A stretch of DNA of 64,000 nt from UBA6170 sp034429975. Its GTDB lineage: Bacteria; Chloroflexota; Anaerolineae; Anaerolineales; Anaerolineaceae. This document shows positions 31,575-40,634 of this stretch, one piece after another; position 1 is the stretch's first letter, and each line of letters starts with the position of its first letter. The notes beneath the pieces are model-generated. The model was not told the DNA's origin. It did not search any database and saw only the letters and a program-made list of their open reading frames with translations. The position numbers and the translations under genes are program-made. The stretch lies in contig DAOUFM010000135.1 of assembly GCA_034429975.1 (NCBI GenBank), positions 124,001-188,000 of the forward strand. Direction: 5' to 3'.

Positions 31575-34136
31575 TTAAACTTCAAAAACGAGATGGTTAT
31601 TCTCACGTTTGACTTTAATCTGTTGCCCATCCTTAATCTCAGATGTCAGCAATTTCATGGCTAATGGGTCCATCAATTCCCGTTGTATCGCACGTTTCAA
31701 AGGACGGGCTCCATAATCCGGATCATAACCCACTTCAGACAGATAATCGATTGCATCCGGTTCGACTTCCAGCGATAATCCATGTTCTTTAATTCGATCG
31801 ATCATTAAATCTAATTGAATTTTTATAATTTGCTGTAAATCGTCTTTACTCAAGCGATGAAATATGATAATTTCATCAATGCGGTTTAGAAATTCTGGTC
31901 TGAAACTTTTTTGTAAGATTTCCTGCACTTTCTCCCGGCTAATGTTTTCCTCCAGATACCAGATATCACCCCCCAAATTACTGGTCATGATAACGACAGT
32001 ATTTTTAAAGTCAACTGTTCTACCCTGGCCATCCGTTAGGCGACCATCATCCAGTAGTTGCAGTAAGATATTGAAAACGTCTGGGTGTGCTTTTTCAATC
32101 TCATCAAATAAAATGACGCTATAAGGCCGGCGACGAACAGCTTCGGTCAATTGACCGCCTTCATCATATCCAATATATCCAGGAGGAGCGCCGACCAGCC
32201 TTGAGGTGGTATGTTTCTCTTGATATTCACTCATATCAATTCGAATCATCGCATGTTCGTCATTAAAAAGGAATTCAGCCAGCGCACGCGCGAGTTCTGT
32301 TTTTCCTACTCCTGTTGGTCCTAGAAAAATGAAAGAACCAATCGGACGATTTGGATCCTGTAATCCAGCTCTTGCCCGACGAACTGCATTTGAAACAATA
32401 TTGATTGCTTCGTTTTGCCCAACTACGCGTTTATGCAACGCTTTTTCCATATCAATCAACCGTTGCATTTCAGCTTCCAAAAGACGGGTAACCGGAATAC
32501 CAGACCAACGAGAAACAACACCAGCGATTTCTTCTGCATCCACTTCTTCTTTAAGTAAAGCTGAATGCGATTGCAATTCCTGAATATTCTTTTCAGCGAG
32601 CATTCGTTTTTCCAACAAATCCCGAAGAGTGCCATAGCGTAAACGAGCTGCCTTTTCCAAATCCGAGACTCTCTCAGCTCGTTCAATTTCTAAGTTCGTT
32701 TGTTCAATTTTTTCCTTAATTTCCCGTAATTCTGAAATAGCTGTCTTTTCCAAATTCCAACGGGCGGTTAATTGGCTGGATTCTTCGCGAAGGTTAGCCA
32801 GATCCTGTTCAATTTTCTTTAAGCGCTCTTTGCTGGCTGTATCCGTTTCTTTTAGTAAAGCTTCCCTTTCAATTTCAAGCTGCATAATGTCCCGATCGAT
32901 CTCGTCCAAAGCTTGAGGTTTTGAATCGATTTCAGTTCGTAAACGGGCAGCCGCTTCATCAATCAGGTCAATGGCTTTGTCAGGCAACTTTCGATCTGTA
33001 ATGTAACGGTTCGAAAGTGTTGCCGCTGCAATCACGGCGGAATCAGTAATCCTGACGCCATGATGGACCTCGTACCTTTCTTTTAATCCTCTTAAAATGC
33101 TGATTGTATCTTCAACGGTGGGTTCTTTGATCAACACTGGTTGAAAACGCCGCTCTAAGGCAGCATCCTTCTCAACATGTTTTCGGTATTCATCCAGCGT
33201 CGTTGCACCGATCATATGTAATTCACCACGAGCTAACATTGGTTTTAACATGTTTCCTGCATCCATCGCTCCTTCGGCTGCTCCAGCGCCGATGACGGTA
33301 TGCATTTCATCGATGAACAGAATAATCTGACCTTCGGCATTTTGAATTTCTTTCAAGACTGCTTTTAGCCTTTCTTCAAATTCACCGCGATACTTTGCCC
33401 CCGCTACCAATGCACCCATATCCAGTTGAAACAAGGTTTTATTTTTTAGCCCCTCGGGAACATCCCCATTCACAATTCTTTGGGCGAGCCCCTCGATTAC
33501 TGCCGTTTTTCCAACTCCGGGTTCACCAATTAAAGCGGGATTATTTTTACTCCGCCGTGAAAGAATTTGAATGATCCTCCGGATCTCTTCATCTCTACCA
33601 ATGACAGGGTCTAATTTTCCTTGGCGAGCCATGGAGGTTAGGTCACGACCGTATTTTTGTAATGCCTGATAAGTATCCTCAGGGTTTTGACTCGTGACTC
33701 TTTGGCTTCCTCTAACTTCGAAAAGGGCCTTTAGAACTGCATCCTTGGTGATACCGTACTGTTTTAGTAGCGCTGCTTCCGTACTTTCAGTTAATGCCAA
33801 TAAAATATGTTCTGTCGAAACATATTCATCCTTCATCCCTTTTGAGAATTTTTCAGCGTTATTTAGTGTATCAACAGCCGGCTTTGAAAGGCCTATTTGA
33901 CCACTCGAACCAAAAACTTTAGATCGTTTATCTAATTCCTTATTAATTTCTTCCTGAAGTGCGACCACGCTCCCTGAAATTTTTGTGATAATTGCAGGAA
34001 CGATACTATCTTCCTGTTTGATTAATGCCGCCATTAAATGAATATTCTCAATCAATTGATGATTGTTTGCTAAAGCAATTTCCTGAGAATTAAGGACGGC
34101 TTGCTGAGCTTTTTGTGTAAATTTTTCCAGATCCAT
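31575..34136 (-). CDS. clpB: ATP-dependent chaperone ClpB
   Basis: Hsp100 disaggregase of 853 residues with full ClpB order: N-domain (two Clp-N repeats, about 1-145), AAA1 with Walker A GEPGVGKTAVIEG (about 205) and Walker B ILFIDEMHT, a coiled-coil M domain (about 410-525; EIDRDIMQLEIEREALLKE and onward), AAA2 with GPTGVGKTELARALAE (about 605) and VILFDEIEKAHPDV, then the C-terminal domain ending in NHLVFEV. It rescues aggregated proteins with DnaK. Start follows AGGAG. No CIRCE element is seen upstream; instead a 10-bp inverted repeat flanks a TTGACA. Confidence 0.97.
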   Translation of the reverse strand: MDLEKFTQKAQQAVLNSQEIALANNHQLIENIHLMAALIKQEDSIVPAIITKISGSVVALQEEINKELDKRSKVFGSSGQIGLSKPAVDTLNNAEKFSKGMKDEYVSTEHILLALTESTEAALLKQYGITKDAVLKALFEVRGSQRVTSQNPEDTYQALQKYGRDLTSMARQGKLDPVIGRDEEIRRIIQILSRRSKNNPALIGEPGVGKTAVIEGLAQRIVNGDVPEGLKNKTLFQLDMGALVAGAKYRGEFEERLKAVLKEIQNAEGQIILFIDEMHTVIGAGAAEGAMDAGNMLKPMLARGELHMIGATTLDEYRKHVEKDAALERRFQPVLIKEPTVEDTISILRGLKERYEVHHGVRITDSAVIAAATLSNRYITDRKLPDKAIDLIDEAAARLRTEIDSKPQALDEIDRDIMQLEIEREALLKETDTASKERLKKIEQDLANLREESSQLTARWNLEKTAISELREIKEKIEQTNLEIERAERVSDLEKAARLRYGTLRDLLEKRMLAEKNIQELQSHSALLKEEVDAEEIAGVVSRWSGIPVTRLLEAEMQRLIDMEKALHKRVVGQNEAINIVSNAVRRARAGLQDPNRPIGSFIFLGPTGVGKTELARALAEFLFNDEHAMIRIDMSEYQEKHTTSRLVGAPPGYIGYDEGGQLTEAVRRRPYSVILFDEIEKAHPDVFNILLQLLDDGRLTDGQGRTVDFKNTVVIMTSNLGGDIWYLEENISREKVQEILQKSFRPEFLNRIDEIIIFHRLSKDDLQQIIKIQLDLMIDRIKEHGLSLEVEPDAIDYLSEVGYDPDYGARPLKRAIQRELMDPLAMKLLTSEIKDGQQIKVKRENNHLVFEV

Positions 34137-34153
34137 ATTAAAACTCCTGACAA

Positions 34154-34210
34154 ACTATTTGTTCAATTTTATTTTACGGATTGATTGTCAATACCAGATT
34201 AACAAATAGT
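34154..34210 (-). promoter_or_regulatory. clpB control region with 10-bp inverted repeat
   Basis: ACTATTTGTT (34154-34163) and its exact reverse complement AACAAATAGT (34201-34210) are 37 nt apart. Between them on the minus strand lies a perfect -35 TTGACA followed after 14 nt by TAAAAT. The 14-nt spacing is short for a housekeeping promoter. Confidence 0.5.
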
Positions 34211-34244
34211 AAGAATTCTATATGATCGATCAGGAAACTTATTT

Positions 34245-35324
34245 TTACAGCCTTATGATTGCACCACAAAATTCACATTTAAATTGATCCATTCCTCGCA
34301 AAACGGGAATTGAAATAGTCGCTCCACATTGAGGGCATATTGTTGGTGCATTTTTTACTTTATCAATAACTTCCTGGTCCAATTCTTTGGTGCGTTTTTC
34401 AATAAATTCGCCAGCGATTACACTGTTGAGTAAACCTTTCCAATCATCACAGTCTTGATTAAAAATGTGAAATTGAGTATTTGAATATTGTGCACCTGAA
34501 CCGAAATTAATTTCGAGAAAATCCTGGTTTTTAAAGACTCCTTGTTTAGAAGCTTTGATTGTTTCAACATATTGCAGGGGTATATCGACCAACAATTCCT
34601 GCTTGAGTTCTCTTTCTTTGGTGATAAAAAGAATTTTCTTTGTGGCAACTTCTTCCTTTTGCTCAAAAAGCAGGCGTTGATCGGTTAAATACAAAGTTCC
34701 TTCAGGGTCGGATTTATCTTCTTTCCCATCTTTCGTCCAGACAGCTTTCACACCCATGATCAAAAATTCTTGTGCAAGAAGAGATATATTCGAAGTTTTA
34801 AATTCTTTGATCGTCCATTCGATAGCCTGGAGGTTACGTAAATATTTATTTAATTCTGAATCAAAGGCGTTATAAAGACCGCGTAACATGTTTTCAGACG
34901 CGTTAACTTTTTGTTGTAAGTTTTTAACACTCACGTTAAGAGGGGTTAAAATTTGGCGCGATAAAGCCACATTGTTTGAATTTGAGGATGCCCTGACCAA
35001 TTGTGATTCAAGCTGATTTATTTCAGCTTTAAGATGAATACTTTCTTGATTGGCTCGGACCTTTACATTTGTGTAAATGGGTGACCATCTTGTTTGAAAG
35101 TCTTGAGCCTTTTGTTCCAGGCTGGTATCAAAAATGTAATTGTTCGATCGTAGGTCGCTAATTCTGCTACCCAGTCCTTTAACTTTATTCTGGATTTCTT
35201 CTACTCGATCGATGATGGTCGACAAATTCACTTTTTTTTGCAAATCATTCACATCTCGTTGGGCCGTTGCCAGATCCTTTTTTAGTTGATCTAATGGTGA
35301 AATTGGTGTTGGTGTTTGAGCCAT
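34245..35324 (-). CDS. Coiled-coil protein with GRAM/PH-like domain and C-terminal zinc ribbon
   Basis: Protein of 359 residues without membrane segments. Residues 8-165 are predicted coiled coil (LDQLKKDLATAQRDVNDLQKKV and similar heptads). A GRAM/PH-like domain follows (about 185-305; GTLYLTDQRLLFEQK is characteristic). The C-terminus is a zinc ribbon (CPQCG...CEFCGAII). The frame runs 17 codons further upstream, but MAQTPTP at 35324 follows AAAGGAG and is preferred. Located 13 nt after the CHAD gene on the same strand and probably co-transcribed with it. Function unknown; the PH-like part may bind a phospholipid or polyphosphate-like ligand (speculative). Confidence 0.75.
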   Translation of the reverse strand: MAQTPTPISPLDQLKKDLATAQRDVNDLQKKVNLSTIIDRVEEIQNKVKGLGSRISDLRSNNYIFDTSLEQKAQDFQTRWSPIYTNVKVRANQESIHLKAEINQLESQLVRASSNSNNVALSRQILTPLNVSVKNLQQKVNASENMLRGLYNAFDSELNKYLRNLQAIEWTIKEFKTSNISLLAQEFLIMGVKAVWTKDGKEDKSDPEGTLYLTDQRLLFEQKEEVATKKILFITKERELKQELLVDIPLQYVETIKASKQGVFKNQDFLEINFGSGAQYSNTQFHIFNQDCDDWKGLLNSVIAGEFIEKRTKELDQEVIDKVKNAPTICPQCGATISIPVLRGMDQFKCEFCGAIIRL

Positions 35325-35337
35325 TTTTTCCTCTCCT

Positions 35338-36300
35338 TTAAATAATATTGGATGATTGTTGTTGTGTAAAAACAAGCGATAAATTGGTCCATAATTGATT
35401 CTGAAAATGATAATTCCACTTCTCTAAAAACTTTTCATGGCGGTCTTTTTTAAGTTTGGTCACATCTTCCAGCAGATAAATTATTCCTGGCCTTATAAAA
35501 TTAAATGGACCTGATTGTCCATAAAATTTTGTAATTCTAAGCTTTTCTTTTTCAAGAAACTTATTTAAATCCGATATCCAAACATCATAATCATGAATTT
35601 CTCCTAAATCATCCTGGAATTTCTTGAAAATCTCCAAAAACAATGATAAATCAGGATGGATTGGTAGGAAAAGTTCAGTTGTATATCGAAGATTTTTTAG
35701 CGCTATTCGGAGATTATGCAATGCGCCACTTTGATCTAAATTTGTTATAAATGGGACAAAAGAAAAGCAAACTTTAATAAGTTCTTCAATATTTTCAGAA
35801 GCAATTATATTTAAGGAATCTGGTGGAATAAAACTTTCAGAAGAGAACGGATTTTGACTAATAAATGATTTCATTTCAGAAATCGTTCCTTCTTTTTCAA
35901 ATCGGAGGATTGCACTTCTTACCAAGTCCTGTTTTTTATCTCTTTGTTGAACTTTACGAAGATGCAATCTTTGTAATCCTGGCAGATATTTTTTATCCGC
36001 AATGTTTGATATCTCATTTTCTAAAAATTTTATTTGTACATCCAAGTCTCTGATTTTTGTTAAAGACTTGGTTAGGTTTTTAAGAGAATTCACCCATCTT
36101 TTTGTTGATTTCTTGCCCAGAAATGGTGAAAAAACAGAAAGTGTATTCCGAATTCTGCGAGACATAACCCGGGTATGATGGAGGAATTCAATGTTGCCAT
36201 CATAAAGTACTCCTTCCATCTGATTTTCCAGATATAAAACCTGATTGCTTAAAAGGTTTGAAACATAAGTTTTAATTACAGTCGTTTCTGAATTTTCCAA
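35338..36300 (-). CDS. CHAD domain protein
   Basis: All-helical protein of 320 residues with two CHAD halves. Conserved His/Arg/Lys stretches are HHTRVMSRRIRNTL (about 40-53), TKIRDLDVQIKFLE (about 81), HNLRIALKNLRYTTELF (about 195) and DLGEIHDYDVWISDL (about 232). CHAD proteins bind inorganic polyphosphate through these basic residues. The start is a TTG codon with AAGGAG upstream. It is encoded between PhoU and an uncharacterised GRAM-like protein, which strengthens the link to phosphate or polyphosphate metabolism. Confidence 0.88.
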   Translation of the reverse strand: MENSETTVIKTYVSNLLSNQVLYLENQMEGVLYDGNIEFLHHTRVMSRRIRNTLSVFSPFLGKKSTKRWVNSLKNLTKSLTKIRDLDVQIKFLENEISNIADKKYLPGLQRLHLRKVQQRDKKQDLVRSAILRFEKEGTISEMKSFISQNPFSSESFIPPDSLNIIASENIEELIKVCFSFVPFITNLDQSGALHNLRIALKNLRYTTELFLPIHPDLSLFLEIFKKFQDDLGEIHDYDVWISDLNKFLEKEKLRITKFYGQSGPFNFIRPGIIYLLEDVTKLKKDRHEKFLEKWNYHFQNQLWTNLSLVFTQQQSSNII

Positions 36301-36383
36301 AATATCTCCTTAAGCGTATCTATATTATCTATTAAAGAGATAAATTTACAAATGAGATATGGATCTTTGGTGCAGACAAAAAC

Positions 36384-37073
36384 CTATTCGTTCACCTCCA
36401 GTTCATCATCCTCATCGTCTACTTCTAATTCCAATAATTCGCCGGTGGCAATAAAAACAGCTCTTTCGCAGATATTGGTTACCCTGTCAGCCAGGCGTTC
36501 TAGATTGTGACCTACCCACATAATTAAATTCGAATAGTCAGCCAATTTAGGATCTGACATCATGAGTTGGACTGCATGGCGGTAAATTTCTTCGTATAGT
36601 TGATCAATTGCGTCGTCTTCAAATGGAATTTGGGAAGCAGTGTGAACATCTTCGTTTATAAAGGCAGTCAAAGCTTTGTGCAGCATTTCAACTGCTAATT
36701 CAGCCATTTTTTCAATTTGAATTATTGGAATTTCAAGCTCTATTTTTTCTAATTTAATTGTTACTTTCGCAATCCCTTTGGCGTAATCCCCCATTCTTTC
36801 CAATTCACTGATAATGTCTAACATAGAAGCTAATTGTCGTAAGTCACGAGCCATAGGTTGTTGGGTAGCAATAACGATTAATATTGCATTTTCAATCGAA
36901 AAACGTTTGTCATTCAACTCAATATCGTGTTGATAAATTTTTCTGGCAAGTTTCACATCCCGATTTTTTAAGGATTGGACGGACTTATTAACAGCTTCTT
37001 CTACCATGTTTCCTAATAGAAGAACTTCTTCTTTTATGTTGTATATTTTTTGTGAAAATAATTTTCTTGACAT
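36384..37073 (-). CDS. phoU: Phosphate-signalling protein PhoU
   Basis: Helical protein of 229 residues made of two three-helix repeats. Conserved stretches MVEEAVNKSVQSLKNRD, IATQQPMARDLRQLASMLDIISELERMGDYAKGIA and the second-copy LIMWVGHNLERLADRVTNICERAVF carry the E/D-x-x-x-D metal-cluster motifs. PhoU restrains the Pst transporter and Pho signalling. The acidic C-terminal tail (LELEVDDEDDELEVNE) is an extension. It follows pstB by 22 nt. Confidence 0.93.
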   Translation of the reverse strand: MSRKLFSQKIYNIKEEVLLLGNMVEEAVNKSVQSLKNRDVKLARKIYQHDIELNDKRFSIENAILIVIATQQPMARDLRQLASMLDIISELERMGDYAKGIAKVTIKLEKIELEIPIIQIEKMAELAVEMLHKALTAFINEDVHTASQIPFEDDAIDQLYEEIYRHAVQLMMSDPKLADYSNLIMWVGHNLERLADRVTNICERAVFIATGELLELEVDDEDDELEVNE

Positions 37074-37095
37074 AAAAAGCCCTTTCGATTAATTC

Positions 37096-37860
37096 TTATC
37101 CGAATCTTCCAGAAATATAATCTTCAGTTAATTTTTCTTTTGGGTTGGTAAATAAAGTCTGTGTCTCAGCATGTTCTACTAAATACCCAGCCCGATCTGG
37201 CAGCATATTGAAAAAGGCTGTGTAATCTGATGCTCTCGCTGCTTGTTGCATATTGTGAGTGACAATAACAATTGTATATTTTTGCTTAAGATCTTGCATC
37301 AGCTCCTCAATTTTTAAAGTAGCAATCGGGTCGAGCGCTGAAGCTGGTTCATCCATCAAAATAATTTCAGGCTCTACTGCCAATGCTCTGGCAATACACA
37401 ATCGCTGTTGTTGACCGCTGGACAACGACAAACCTGAAGAATGGAGGTTATCTTTTACTTCATCCCATAAATAGGAATCTTTTAAGCATTTTTCAACAAT
37501 TTCATCCAGATGATCTTTTCTTTTTAAGCCATGTGCTCTTGGTCCAAAAGCAACATTTTCGTAAATAGATTTAGGAAATGGGTTAGGACGTTGAAAAACC
37601 ATACCAATTTTTTTTCTTAATGTTACCGGATCAAGTGTTAAAATATTTTCACCATCAACATTAATTTCTCCGCTCATCGTAACCGAGGAGATAAGATCAT
37701 TCATTCGGTTAAATGAGCGCAAAAATGTACTTTTACCACAGCCAGAAGGTCCAATGATAGCTGTAATGTATCTTTTAGGGATATTAAAATTTATATCCCG
37801 TAAGGCTTGAAATTTCCCATAATAAAAGTTGAAATTTTTGACTGAAATCTGGATATTCAT
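37096..37860 (-). CDS. pstB: Phosphate ABC transporter ATPase PstB
   Basis: ABC ATPase of 254 residues: Walker A GPSGCGKSTFLRSFNRMNDL (the FNRMND extension is PstB-specific), Q-loop MVFQRPNPFPKSIYENVAFGPR, signature LSSGQQQRLCIARALA, Walker B IILMDEPASALDP, and TAFFNMLPDRAGYLVEHAET near the end. It would energise phosphate import with PstC and PstA, none of which is in the window. The frame opens four codons upstream; MNIQISVKNF at 37860 is the natural start. No clear Shine-Dalgarno. First gene of a block running pstB-phoU-CHAD-GRAM. Confidence 0.95.
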   Translation of the reverse strand: MNIQISVKNFNFYYGKFQALRDINFNIPKRYITAIIGPSGCGKSTFLRSFNRMNDLISSVTMSGEINVDGENILTLDPVTLRKKIGMVFQRPNPFPKSIYENVAFGPRAHGLKRKDHLDEIVEKCLKDSYLWDEVKDNLHSSGLSLSSGQQQRLCIARALAVEPEIILMDEPASALDPIATLKIEELMQDLKQKYTIVIVTHNMQQAARASDYTAFFNMLPDRAGYLVEHAETQTLFTNPKEKLTEDYISGRFG

Positions 37861-38004
37861 TAACACCAACAATAATTCACGCTATCGTTTCAATTTTAAT
37901 GCATACAATACGAATTCGTTTGTAAAAAATGAATTATTTAGCAGATGGCTTTTGAGGGGTTAATTCTCAAGGGTAAATTCAGACCTACAGGAAATTAAGT
38001 GGAC

Positions 38005-38013
38005 TGGTATAAT
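38005..38013 (+). promoter_or_regulatory. Extended -10 promoter of prfA operon
   Basis: TG-G-TATAAT (38005-38013), giving an expected start near 38020 and a leader of about 32 nt. No clear -35. Confidence 0.65.
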
Positions 38014-38051
38014 TAAACGTCATTAAATTATTGAAATCAAAGTGAAAAACT

Positions 38052-39122
38052 ATGCTGGATAAAGTTAAATCAATTGAAGAAAAATATATCGAATTGTCTC
38101 ATGAATTAGAAGATGTGAGTGATGATTATCAAAAAGCAGCTCAAATATCAAAAGAAAGAGCCGAAATTGAGGAGGTCTACGAAAAAGCTCGCGAATACAG
38201 GATTACCTGGGAGCAATTACAGGAAGCAAGAAAATTAGTTGAAGAAGAGGATAAAGAGTTACAGGAATTGGCTGAAATGGATTTGGAAGAATTGGAACCC
38301 AAACTCGAAAAACTTGAATCTGAACTCAAATCACTGCTTGTTCCTAAGGATCCAAGAGACAAAAAGAACGTAATTATGGAAATTCGCGCTGGCGCTGGCG
38401 GCGATGAAGCTGCTTTGTTTGCGGCTGATTTATTCAGAATTTATTCACGCTATGCGGAAAAAAGAAATTGGAAGATCGAAGTTTTAAGCCTGAATGAAAT
38501 AGGAATTGGCGGAATAAAAGAGATATCCTTCAGTGTCAAAGGGGCTGGAGCTTATTCCCGATTAAAATTTGAATCCGGGGTTCATCGAGTGCAGCGCATC
38601 CCATCCACTGAATCTTCCGGGCGGATTCATACATCCACAGTCACCGTGGCGGTTCTGGCTGAAGCTGAAGAATTTGATATTGAAATACCTGCCTCAGATA
38701 TTCGCATTGATGTGTACAAATCTGCTGGAGCAGGCGGGCAAAACGTTCAGAAAAACTCCACGGCAGTGCGATTAACACACATCCCCACTGGAATGGTGAT
38801 TTCCTGCCAGGATGAAAGATCGCAATTACAGAATAAATTGCGAGCGATGAGTATTTTGAGAGCACGCTTGTATGAAATGGAAGAAAATAAACGAAATAAT
38901 GAACTGGATGCAGATCGCCGCTCTCAGGTAGGCAGTGGCGATCGGGCAGAGAAAATTAGGACTTATAACTATCCTCAAAGCCGGGTTACCGATCACCGTA
39001 TCAATTTGTCTTCGTTCAATTTACCAGCAATTTTAGACGGTGAAATTGATGTGTTTATTGATGAGTTGGCATTAAGAAGTGAATCAGACCGGTTAGCTGC
39101 TGTAGGTGAGGATGATGATTAG
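38052..39122 (+). CDS. prfA: Peptide chain release factor 1
   Basis: Class I release factor of 356 residues. The codon-recognition region reads HRVQRIPSTESSGRIHTST (PST at the RF1 PxT site, unlike the SPF of RF2), and the catalytic GGQ is in SAGAGGQNVQKNSTAVRLTH. N-terminal helical domain 1 is long and acidic. It reads UAA and UAG stops and releases peptides. It heads a prfA-prmC-tsaC operon, an arrangement common in bacteria; the next gene overlaps by about 10 nt. Confidence 0.96.
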   Translation: MLDKVKSIEEKYIELSHELEDVSDDYQKAAQISKERAEIEEVYEKAREYRITWEQLQEARKLVEEEDKELQELAEMDLEELEPKLEKLESELKSLLVPKDPRDKKNVIMEIRAGAGGDEAALFAADLFRIYSRYAEKRNWKIEVLSLNEIGIGGIKEISFSVKGAGAYSRLKFESGVHRVQRIPSTESSGRIHTSTVTVAVLAEAEEFDIEIPASDIRIDVYKSAGAGGQNVQKNSTAVRLTHIPTGMVISCQDERSQLQNKLRAMSILRARLYEMEENKRNNELDADRRSQVGSGDRAEKIRTYNYPQSRVTDHRINLSSFNLPAILDGEIDVFIDELALRSESDRLAAVGEDDD

Positions 39123-39951
39123 TATCGCTGAGTGGCGATATCATTCGAAAACTCTACTTCAAACTAAAAGCGAATCTGCTGACATTGAAATCAATGCCAT
39201 ACTTTCCTACTTTTTAAGGAAAGACTTATCATGGATTTTGGCTCATGCAGATACATTATTAAGTGAAGATCAGCAAAAAGATTTAGATCAGGGTCTTTTT
39301 CGCCTGTTAAATAAAGAACCATTAGCCTATATTATTGGTCAGGCAAATTTCTTTGGCTCAGCCTATATCGTGAACAAAGATGTTCTTATTCCCAGACCAG
39401 AAACAGAAATTCTGGTTGAAAATGCGCTTGAATGGTTAGGAAGCCATCCTGGGTCAAAAAAAATAATTGATATCGGTACTGGTTCGGGGTCTATTATTAT
39501 CAGTATCTTGCAGAAGTATCCTAAGTTAAGGGGAGTTGCGGTTGATATATCTGACAAGGCGTTGAGAATCGCGGATGAAAATAAAAAGAAATTTTCAATC
39601 AAACAATTGAGTTTCATTCAAATGAATTGCATGGAAGGAATTCACGAAAAATTTGATTTAATTGTCGCAAACTTACCTTATATTCCTGAAAAAATAGTAC
39701 CGGGATTGCCAGTTTCAATGTATGAACCAAAGCTGGCATTAAATGGTGGTGCAGATGGTCTGCAAATTATCAAAAAAACGATTCAGCAAATTCCAACTCG
39801 TATTGAATCACCAGGGCTAGTTTTAATGGAAATTCAAAACGATCAGGCACAAACTGTCGCTAAATTTGTGAATGACGTACTTCCAGATGGAAATGTTACC
39901 GTCATAAAAGATTACGCTGGATACGATAGGATCATTCGTATTGAGGTGTAA
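39112..39951 (+). CDS. prmC: Release-factor glutamine methyltransferase PrmC (HemK)
   Basis: Methyltransferase of 279 residues that modifies the Gln of the release-factor GGQ motif, using SAM. N-terminal helical substrate domain, then GQANFFGSAYIVNKDVLIPRPETEILVE (family hallmark), SAM motif I DIGTGSGSIIISIL, and the active-site motif as ANLPYIPE. The usual form is NPPY; NLPY retains the catalytic Asn and aromatic. Start is uncertain between GTG 39106, ATG 39112 and ATG 39115; all overlap prfA. Its substrate gene is directly upstream. Confidence 0.93.
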   Translation: MMISIAEWRYHSKTLLQTKSESADIEINAILSYFLRKDLSWILAHADTLLSEDQQKDLDQGLFRLLNKEPLAYIIGQANFFGSAYIVNKDVLIPRPETEILVENALEWLGSHPGSKKIIDIGTGSGSIIISILQKYPKLRGVAVDISDKALRIADENKKKFSIKQLSFIQMNCMEGIHEKFDLIVANLPYIPEKIVPGLPVSMYEPKLALNGGADGLQIIKKTIQQIPTRIESPGLVLMEIQNDQAQTVAKFVNDVLPDGNVTVIKDYAGYDRIIRIEV

Positions 39952-40590
39952 ATGCCGAAAATTATTTCTCTTAAAAAAGAATTTAATGATACGCTACGGA
40001 TATCTGTTTCAATACTAAATCAGGGCGGCTTGATTGTCTTTCCGACTGATACGGTATATGGGCTGGGTGGTAAGTATGATAATCCCGAAGCAATTCATAA
40101 AATTTATGAAGTTAAAGGACGGGAACAGACCAAAGCGCTGGCAGTTTTAATCGGCGAATTGAGCCAAATTCCCTTAGTTGCTGAGTTTGTTTCAAACCTG
40201 GGTGTTAAGTTAACAAATCATTTTTGGCCAGGCGGGTTGACTGTGGTGGTCCAAAAAAATGCAAAAATAACCACGGCGTTGTCCAAAGACAATTCGATTG
40301 GGATTCGTATTCCTAATGATCCGTTTGTAAGGCAATTATGCCGGGAAGTTGGACCATTGGCGAATACTTCGGCAAATCTTTCGGGCTTTCCGAATACGAC
40401 CAATGTTTATGAGGTGATAGACCAATTAGGGGATAGGGTTGATTTAGTGATCGACAATGGAGAATGTAAAGGCGGGATTCCTTCTACAGTGATTGATTGT
40501 CGAGATGATCAACTTAAAATCCTTCGAGAAGGGATCATTTCTCGCAAGCAAATAGAATCTTTTCTAAAAAATGATGCGGTTTACCCATAA
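39952..40590 (+). CDS. tsaC: Threonylcarbamoyl-AMP synthase (TsaC/Sua5 family)
   Basis: YrdC-domain protein of 212 residues. Marker stretches: GGLIVFPTDTVYGLGGKYDN, KGREQTKALAVLIG, FWPGGLTVVV, SIGIRIPNDPFVRQLC and LANTSANLSGFPNTT. It makes threonylcarbamoyl-AMP from Thr, bicarbonate and ATP for tRNA t6A. It lacks the extra C-terminal Sua5 domain, so it is the short TsaC form. ATG follows the prmC stop directly, so the two are coupled. Confidence 0.94.
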   Translation: MPKIISLKKEFNDTLRISVSILNQGGLIVFPTDTVYGLGGKYDNPEAIHKIYEVKGREQTKALAVLIGELSQIPLVAEFVSNLGVKLTNHFWPGGLTVVVQKNAKITTALSKDNSIGIRIPNDPFVRQLCREVGPLANTSANLSGFPNTTNVYEVIDQLGDRVDLVIDNGECKGGIPSTVIDCRDDQLKILREGIISRKQIESFLKNDAVYP

Positions 40591-40619
40591 ATAAGGTTTT
40601 TTTGTTAATGCTGAAACCG

Positions 40620-40628
40620 TGCTAAAAT
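40620..40628 (+). promoter_or_regulatory. Extended -10 of a probable leaderless membrane-protein gene
   Basis: TG-C-TAAAAT with the ATG at 40635 exactly 6 nt downstream; TTGTTA 15 nt upstream is a possible -35. No Shine-Dalgarno present. Confidence 0.6.
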
Positions 40629-40634
40629 TAAAAA

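Noticed and set aside
34137..34244. CIRCE or HAIR heat-shock operator upstream of clpB
   Set aside because: Neither TTAGCACTC-N9-GAGTGCTAA nor CTTGAGT-N7-ACTCAAG occurs, even loosely.
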